Source: Stenotrophomonas sp. (GTDB lineage Bacteria > Pseudomonadota > Gammaproteobacteria > Xanthomonadales > Xanthomonadaceae). Taken from it: a stretch of DNA of 5,414 bases. Of the stretch, positions 1-5,414 are shown one piece after another (positions within the stretch are counted from its first letter, which is position 1; each line of letters begins with the position of its first letter). The notes below the pieces were generated by a model. It had not been told where the DNA came from, ran no database searches, and saw nothing but the letters and a program-made list of their open reading frames with translations. The translations under genes and the position numbers were made by a program. The stretch spans positions 1-5,414 of the forward strand of contig DOKO01000435.1 in the NCBI GenBank assembly GCA_003510825.1, in the 5' to 3' direction.

Positions 1-256
1 GCCAGCTGGCCAGCACCGCGCGTTGACGGGCGTCGGGCAGGGCCTCCAGGCGCACCCAGCCTTCCAGCTGCGGCAGATCGGCGGCGACCAGGATCATGCC
101 CTTCTCGACCGGGCGCTGCTTCAGGCGCAGGACCATGTGCACCGCCGCCTCATGGGCAGGGTCGCAGCCCAGGCCCCAGACAGCTTCGGTCGGGTAGGCG
201 ATCACGCCCCCCGCGCGCAGCGTGGCCACAGCAGTATCGAGGGTGAGTTCTTTCAT
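1..256 (-). CDS. tsaC: Threonylcarbamoyl-AMP synthase TsaC (YrdC/Sua5 family), N-terminal part
   Basis: This is the first 85 codons of a gene cut by the left window edge. TsaC makes threonylcarbamoyl-AMP from threonine, bicarbonate and ATP in the cytoplasm, the first step of t6A37 modification of ANN-decoding tRNAs. The translation begins MKELTLDTAV and has the family signature YPTEAVWGLGCDP at residues 21-33, followed by LKQRP at 45-49. K46 and R48 fit the KxR half of the conserved KxR...SxN nucleotide-binding set; the SxN half lies outside the window. The alignment to E. coli YrdC from memory is close and without gaps. The start is uncertain: the ATG at 256 gives a family-typical N-terminus but has no visible Shine-Dalgarno, while an in-frame ATG at 286 would add ten residues and follows a G-run (290-295) only 3 nt away. 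The gene lies 216 bp downstream of topA behind repeats, so it may have its own promoter; GATAAT at 285-290 is a possible -10 with no good -35. Confidence 0.93.
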   Translation of the reverse strand, partial: MKELTLDTAVATLRAGGVIAYPTEAVWGLGCDPAHEAAVHMVLRLKQRPVEKGMILVAADLPQLEGWVRLEALPDARQRAVLASW

Positions 257-318
257 GGGGAAGGCCGGCCCGACGTGGGGCTTCATTATCCCCCCGTGGC
301 GTGCAGAACGGGTGGTGG

Positions 319-330
319 GTGCCGACGGCA
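319..330. repeat. Degenerate palindromic unit preceding the 44-bp repeats
   Basis: The sequence GTGCCGACGGCA contains TGCCG and CGGCA arms around one base. It follows a GGTGG stretch like the one that precedes each 44-bp unit. It looks like a decayed or divergent relative of the repeats that begin at 332, but it is too short to be sure. Confidence 0.3.
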
Positions 331-331
331 G

Positions 332-445
332 GTGCGGACCGCTGGTCCGCACATCCCGGCCTGTTGAAGCGGTGGGTGCGGACCGTTGGTCCGCACATCC
401 CGGCCTGTTGAAGCGGTGGGTGCGGACCGTTGGTCCGCACATCCC
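332..445. repeat. 44-bp tandem repeat, 2.6 copies, each with a 9-bp inverted repeat
   Basis: Copies start at 332, 376 and 420; the third stops matching at 446. Copies 1 and 2 differ at one base (342 versus 386). Each copy opens with a 21-nt palindrome, GTGCGGACC - 3 nt - GGTCCGCAC (332-352, 376-396, 420-440), followed by a 23-nt spacer that is the same in each full copy. 44 is not a multiple of three and no gene reads through it, so the array is non-coding. It lies between topA and tsaC. If transcribed, each unit would fold into a strong hairpin. It resembles the short intergenic palindromes (REP-like) abundant in Stenotrophomonas, but lacks a GTAG head. Possible roles, all inferred, are 3'-end protection of topA mRNA, attenuation before tsaC or a protein-binding array. 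Confidence 0.9.
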
Positions 446-453
446 AGCAGATC

Positions 454-472
454 ATCCACGCATGGCGTGGAT

Positions 473-476
<4 letters not shown>
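454..476 (-). repeat. SMAG-like GTAG-headed palindromic element overlapping the topA stop
   Basis: On the minus strand the element reads GTAG followed by a perfect 8-bp inverted repeat (454-461 with 465-472) around a 3-nt loop. A GTAG tetranucleotide at the foot of a short GC-rich hairpin is the hallmark of the SMAG repeats of Stenotrophomonas maltophilia, a REP-like family mobilised or maintained by RAYT (TnpA-REP) transposases in related systems. The TAG of the head (473-475) is the in-frame stop codon of topA, so the repeat forms the gene's terminus. The hairpin has no T-tract and is unlikely to be a classical terminator. Family assignment is from memory of the consensus. Confidence 0.75.
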
Positions 477-2968
<2,492 letters not shown>

Positions 2969-3062
2969 GTCGGGAAAGGTCTGTGGGCGGACCGGGGGAA
3001 GGGGCCGCTAGGGTGGAGCAAACGGCCGCATTAGTGAAGCGGCCACGGGCAAATCCATAAAC
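2969..3062 (-). promoter_or_regulatory. topA leader and probable promoter region
   Basis: This stretch lies between the hairpin at 3063-3091 and the topA ATG and should hold the topA promoter if the hairpins end the upstream transcript. I see no convincing -35/-10 pair. It contains an inverted repeat of GGCCGC (3024-3029) and GCGGCC (3039-3044) around a 9-nt loop, and GGCCGC recurs directly at 3003-3008. The inverted repeat could be an operator or leader hairpin, or chance in GC-rich DNA. Confidence 0.3.
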
Positions 3063-3091
3063 TGAACGCCCGGTAGTGTGCCGGGCGTTCA
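3063..3091 (-). terminator. Strong hairpin, probable terminator distal to the RDD gene
   Basis: This is a perfect 11-bp stem, TGAACGCCCGG paired with CCGGGCGTTCA, around a 7-nt loop. On the minus strand it is followed by GTTTATGGATTT, a T-rich but interrupted tail. It is placed between the GYF_2-RDD gene and topA, where it would insulate topA from the upstream operon. A plus-strand reading has TTTCCTTATT after the stem, but no plus-strand gene ends here. Confidence 0.6.
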
Positions 3092-3109
3092 GGTTTCCTT
3101 ATTAGAGGA

Positions 3110-3149
3110 ATCACGCCCGGACGGCCCCTGTCAAGGGGCGGGGCGTGAT
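3110..3149 (-). terminator. Compound stem-loop downstream of the GYF_2-RDD gene
   Basis: An outer 9-bp stem (3110-3118 ATCACGCCC with 3141-3149 GGGCGTGAT) encloses an inner 6-bp stem (3124-3129 GCCCCT with 3134-3139 AGGGGC) and a GTCA loop. The two stems are separated by an asymmetric internal loop (5 nt and 1 nt). It begins 31 nt after the RDD stop codon in the transcript. The following minus-strand bases (TCCTCTAATAA) are only weakly T-rich, so it may stabilise the 3' end rather than terminate alone. Confidence 0.5.
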
Positions 3150-3172
3150 GACGGCCGCCTGCCGGCGCCGTC
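3150..3172 (-). other. Small hairpin directly after the RDD gene
   Basis: GACGG (3150-3154) pairs with CCGTC (3168-3172) and CGCC (3156-3159) pairs with GGCG (3164-3167), with one bulged C and a TGCC loop. It abuts the compound hairpin at 3110-3149 and begins 8 nt after the stop codon of the RDD gene, so three stem-loops stand in line. High GC makes some such pairing expected by chance. Confidence 0.4.
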
Positions 3173-3180
3173 GGCCGGGC

Positions 3181-4110
3181 TCAGCTGGCCATGTTGGCGA
3201 TCACGCCCACCGCGATGACGGAGATGATCACGCCGCCCAGGACCATCAGGCCGCCGATGACCAGCATCACGACGGTGACCGTGCCCAGCTCGCGCCGCTG
3301 CAGGTGCGGCTGGTCGGTGAAGGCCCAGCGGTCGACCACGATGGTGTCGCAGACCATGTCGTGCAGGGCCTGCTTGCGGTCGGTGAACGCCGCCATCAGG
3401 TAGCCGATGCACAGGATGATGCTGCTCAGGATCGTGGCGAAGTAGCGGCCGATGCTGCGGCCCAGGGTCAGGCGCTCACCGTTGCCGCGCACGACCTTGA
3501 TGCCGACGGCCATCTTGCCCGGCGTGGCGCCGCCGGCCGAGGCGTGGAACCAGGCGTAGTACACCATCGAGATGGCCAGGCCGGCCAGGCCGCTGACCAG
3601 CTGCGCGGCGATGCCCGTGGCCGTATCGCCACCGCCTGCCGCGCCCATGCCGAGGCCGATGCCCACGCCGAGGACCATGCCGATGATCCAGCTGGGGATC
3701 AGCAGGATGAAATAGTCGATCAGGTAGGCCGCAAACCGCTTCCAGAAGCCGGCATAGACCACCTCGCCGCCCTGCACGGCCTGGGTGTAGTCGCCGCTGG
3801 CCGCGCCCGGGGCGCTGTAGGGCGAGCTGCTGAGTGCGCCGGTGCCCGGCAGGGGGGCGGTGCCGTTGTCGATGGCGGCATAGTCGCCGCGCAGGTCGAA
3901 GCCACCCTCAGCGCTGCTGTCGCTGGCTTCGGCCAGAGTCTGCAGGCCCAGTTCGTCCACGACCTGGCGCAGGGCGGCCCACTGGCCCATGCCCTCGCGC
4001 CACACCAGGGTGTCCAGGGTCAGCTGCCCGCGCTGGAAGCGCTGGCGGATCTCGGTGACCGGGAACGGTCCCTGGCGTTGCTGTCCTTCGGCGAAATACC
4101 ACTCAGTCAT
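3181..4110 (-). CDS. GYF_2 (DUF4339) - RDD family membrane protein
   Basis: The 309-residue protein has two parts. Residues 1-50 are a GYF_2 module (EWYFAEGQQRQGP, then TLDTLVWREGMGQW), a putative cytoplasmic peptide-binding fold. A low-complexity linker (about 58-115) leads to an RDD domain starting at YAGFWKRFAAYLIDYFIL. Its name-giving residues appear to be R125, D132 and D251 (in ALHDMVCDTIVV). Hydrophobic segments lie at about 130-157, 167-187, 222-242 and 276-305; the last is beyond the RDD core. Some RDD proteins have been linked to Na+/H+ exchange or osmotic stress, but no substrate can be read from this one. I chose the ATG at 4110 because AGGGGA (4116-4121) lies 5 nt upstream. An in-frame ATG at 4131 would add MTQQGNA but has poor spacing to its AAGG. 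The gene follows the other GYF_2 gene by 55 nt and is likely co-transcribed with it and smg. Confidence 0.88.
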   Translation of the reverse strand: MTEWYFAEGQQRQGPFPVTEIRQRFQRGQLTLDTLVWREGMGQWAALRQVVDELGLQTLAEASDSSAEGGFDLRGDYAAIDNGTAPLPGTGALSSSPYSAPGAASGDYTQAVQGGEVVYAGFWKRFAAYLIDYFILLIPSWIIGMVLGVGIGLGMGAAGGGDTATGIAAQLVSGLAGLAISMVYYAWFHASAGGATPGKMAVGIKVVRGNGERLTLGRSIGRYFATILSSIILCIGYLMAAFTDRKQALHDMVCDTIVVDRWAFTDQPHLQRRELGTVTVVMLVIGGLMVLGGVIISVIAVGVIANMAS

Positions 4111-4115
4111 TGCGT

Positions 4116-4121
4116 TCCCCT
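4116..4121 (-). promoter_or_regulatory. Ribosome binding site that decides the GYF_2-RDD start
   Basis: AGGGGA on the minus strand sits 5 nt before the ATG at 4110. This favours that start, giving MTEWYFAEG, over the ATG at 4131. The paralogous upstream protein also begins M-S-E-W, which supports the same choice. Confidence 0.7.
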
Positions 4122-4165
4122 GTTGGGTCATCCTTGGATTTCAGGCTGCCTGCGCGGCCGGCGGC

Positions 4166-4897
4166 TCAGCCGTGGCACTGCGCGGGCAGGTACTTGTTGT
4201 CGCTTTCGCCGGTGCATTCCCAGCGGCCGCTCTCACGGTCGTATTCCTGCCACAGCAGGTCGCCGTCGATTTCCTTGCCGGGCACGGCCAGGGTCGCTTC
4301 GATGCCGCAATGGCCGTTGTTGAAGCGGCCGATATGCACGGCCGACAGGCCCTGGCTGGCGAAACTGCCCGCTTCGGGGAAGCCGGCGTCGTTGGCACCC
4401 GGGCAGCGGCCCTGGTCGTCGGCAAAGCGCTGCACCTGCTCCTTCAGCGGCTGCAGGGCGGTGATCGCACCGGCGACCTTGGACTTGATCACGTAGTTGT
4501 TGTAGGTGGGCAGGGCGATCGCCGCCAGGATGGCCAGGATCGGCACCAGGACCAGCAGGGCGACACCGCCGATGATGGCGGTCAGCGCGCAGCCGGACAG
4601 GCCCTTCTTGGGGGGCGGCAAGGCGGTGCTGGCGCTGGCGTGGTAAGGCGCTTCCGGCGGCAGGATGGGCGGTTGCGGGGCCGCCGGCGGTGGCGGCGCA
4701 CTGGCCGGTGCATCGACGGCCGGCACGATCAGCCCCAGTTCGTCGACCACGCTGCGCAGGGGCTGCCATTGCGGCAGCCCGTCGCGCCAGACCAGGGTGT
4801 CCAGGGTGATTTCGTTGCTGCGGAAAAGCTCGATCAACTGCTCCGCCGGCAACGGGCCTTGCTGGCGGTTGCCTTGGGCGTGAAACCACTCACTCAC
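4166..4897 (-). CDS. GYF_2 (DUF4339) - type IV pilin-like membrane protein
   Basis: The 243-residue protein starts with GTG, preceded by a good AGGAG. Residues 1-56 are a GYF_2 module (EWFHAQGNRQQGP, TLDTLVWRDGLPQW), followed by a Pro/Ala-rich linker (about 60-97). KKGLSGC then leads into one hydrophobic helix (about 103-129) ending ALPTYNNYVIKSKVAGAI, which closely resembles the N-terminal alpha-helix of type IV pilins. The remainder resembles a pilin globular domain, with five cysteines overall (C103, C165, C197, C228, C241); C228/C241 are placed like the C-terminal pilin disulfide. The prepilin peptidase motif (G-F-T-L-I-E) is missing, so cleavage and assembly into a pilus are unlikely. 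Predicted topology: GYF_2 in the cytoplasm, pilin-like domain in the periplasm. It lies 39 nt after smg and 55 nt before the GYF_2-RDD gene. Function is unknown; a minor-pilin-like scaffold or a membrane sensor are possible. Confidence 0.87.
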   Translation of the reverse strand: MSEWFHAQGNRQQGPLPAEQLIELFRSNEITLDTLVWRDGLPQWQPLRSVVDELGLIVPAVDAPASAPPPPAAPQPPILPPEAPYHASASTALPPPKKGLSGCALTAIIGGVALLVLVPILAILAAIALPTYNNYVIKSKVAGAITALQPLKEQVQRFADDQGRCPGANDAGFPEAGSFASQGLSAVHIGRFNNGHCGIEATLAVPGKEIDGDLLWQEYDRESGRWECTGESDNKYLPAQCHG

Positions 4898-4904
4898 GGG
4901 GACG

Positions 4905-4909
4905 CTCCT
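4905..4909 (-). promoter_or_regulatory. Ribosome binding site supporting a GTG start
   Basis: AGGAG on the minus strand stands 7 nt before GTG at 4895-4897. It fixes the start of the GYF_2-pilin-like gene at a non-ATG codon and lies in the short gap after the smg stop, consistent with co-transcription. Confidence 0.75.
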
Positions 4910-4936
4910 GAATGCGCTTGGTCCCCAAGTGTACGG

Positions 4937-5410
4937 TCAGTGAAGGGGTTCTGGCTCGTCCATGAACATCTGCGTTTCCATCCAGGCATACGCCGCCTCG
5001 GCGCCGGGCTGGTTGAAAAGCACCATCAGCACGACCCACTTCAGGTCGTCCAGGTCCAGTTCGTCCTGGTCCAGGGCCATGGCACGGTCCAGCACCAGCT
5101 CGCGCTGGTCGGCATCGAGGATGCCGTGCTGTTCCAGATACAGCAGGAAACCGCGGCATTCCACGTCCAGCTTGTCCAGCTCGGGGCCGTGGAAAATGCG
5201 CACGGGGCCGTCGACCCGGGCCTGCGCCACGCTCGGCCGCTGGGCAGCCAGCGCATCGAGCCAGTCGAAGGCCTTGTTGATCTCGGTAGGGCTGAAACCG
5301 GCCTGGATCAGGCCATTCTGCAGCGAGTCGCGGTCACGGATCAGGTCCGCATCTTCGCTGAAATAGTGTTCAAACAGGTACAACAGTACGTCAAGAATGC
5401 TCTCTTTCAT
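4937..5410 (-). CDS. smg: Smg family protein (DUF494)
   Basis: This is a complete 157-residue protein, the same length as E. coli Smg. It begins MKESILDVLLYLFEHYFSED, and the DVLxYLFE start matches the family. Other family hallmarks are AGFSPTEINKAFDWLDAL, CRGFLLYLEQHGILD and DLDDLKWVVLMVLFNQPGAE, followed by a short acidic end and a terminal His as in E. coli. It has no signal peptide or membrane segment and is probably a small helical cytoplasmic protein. Its molecular role is not established. It is typically encoded next to dprA (smf), which would be expected just beyond the right edge; only 4 nt are visible upstream, so neither the ribosome binding site nor dprA can be confirmed. The 39-nt gap to the next gene suggests that smg leads or shares the operon with the two GYF_2 genes. 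Confidence 0.95.
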   Translation of the reverse strand: MKESILDVLLYLFEHYFSEDADLIRDRDSLQNGLIQAGFSPTEINKAFDWLDALAAQRPSVAQARVDGPVRIFHGPELDKLDVECRGFLLYLEQHGILDADQRELVLDRAMALDQDELDLDDLKWVVLMVLFNQPGAEAAYAWMETQMFMDEPEPLH

Positions 5411-5414
5411 TGCC

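Noticed and set aside
332..445. CRISPR-like array of palindromic repeats
   Set aside because: The spacers between the palindromes are identical rather than unique, there are fewer than three full units, and no cas genes are nearby.
150..455. A 101-codon minus-strand open frame through the topA-tsaC gap
   Set aside because: It reads across the 44-bp repeats, whose period is not a multiple of three, and then out of frame through tsaC. No protein similarity is visible.
3145..4323. A 392-codon plus-strand open frame opposite the GYF_2-RDD gene
   Set aside because: It is another antisense shadow, with an Ala/His/Asp-rich composition, no recognisable domain, and overlap with hairpins and two real genes.

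Overview
The window looks like chromosome of a Stenotrophomonas species, probably the S. maltophilia complex. Three things point that way: very high GC with strong G/C third-position bias, xanthomonad-type Smg and TopA proteins, and a GTAG-headed short palindrome (SMAG type) at the end of topA. This assignment is inference; no database was searched. All five genes lie on the minus strand, so the biological reading order runs from the right edge to the left: smg, a GYF_2-pilin-like gene, a GYF_2-RDD gene, topA, tsaC.

Right part (about 3060-5414): smg is complete and ends 39 nt before a GTG-started gene. That gene encodes an N-terminal GYF_2 (DUF4339) module, a proline/alanine linker, one membrane helix and a type IV pilin-like exported domain. 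After 55 nt comes a second GYF_2 gene, in which the module is joined to an RDD-type polytopic membrane domain. The two GYF_2 modules are clearly paralogous (about 30 of 56 residues identical). Three hairpins in a row follow the RDD gene and probably separate this transcript from topA.

Left part (1-3060): topA encodes DNA topoisomerase I with an intact TOPRIM domain and catalytic tyrosine. It has no cysteine zinc ribbons at the C-terminus. Instead it carries GRFGPY-type repeat modules and a 61-residue Lys/Ala tail encoded partly by a 12-bp tandem repeat. Its TAG stop lies in the head of the SMAG-like palindrome. A 216-bp gap follows, dominated by a 44-bp tandem repeat in which each unit contains a perfect 9-bp inverted repeat. 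The N-terminal 85 codons of tsaC (YrdC/Sua5 family) then run off the left edge.

The framework smg - topoisomerase-related gene - tsaC matches the E. coli order dprA-smg-yrdD-tsaC, where yrdD is a topoisomerase-type zinc-finger protein. The genes serve DNA topology (topA) and tRNA t6A modification (tsaC). The role of Smg and of the two GYF_2 membrane proteins is not known. The most unusual content is the GYF_2 membrane pair and the repeat-rich topA 3' end with its downstream gap. I do not see a defence system, mobile element or CRISPR array.
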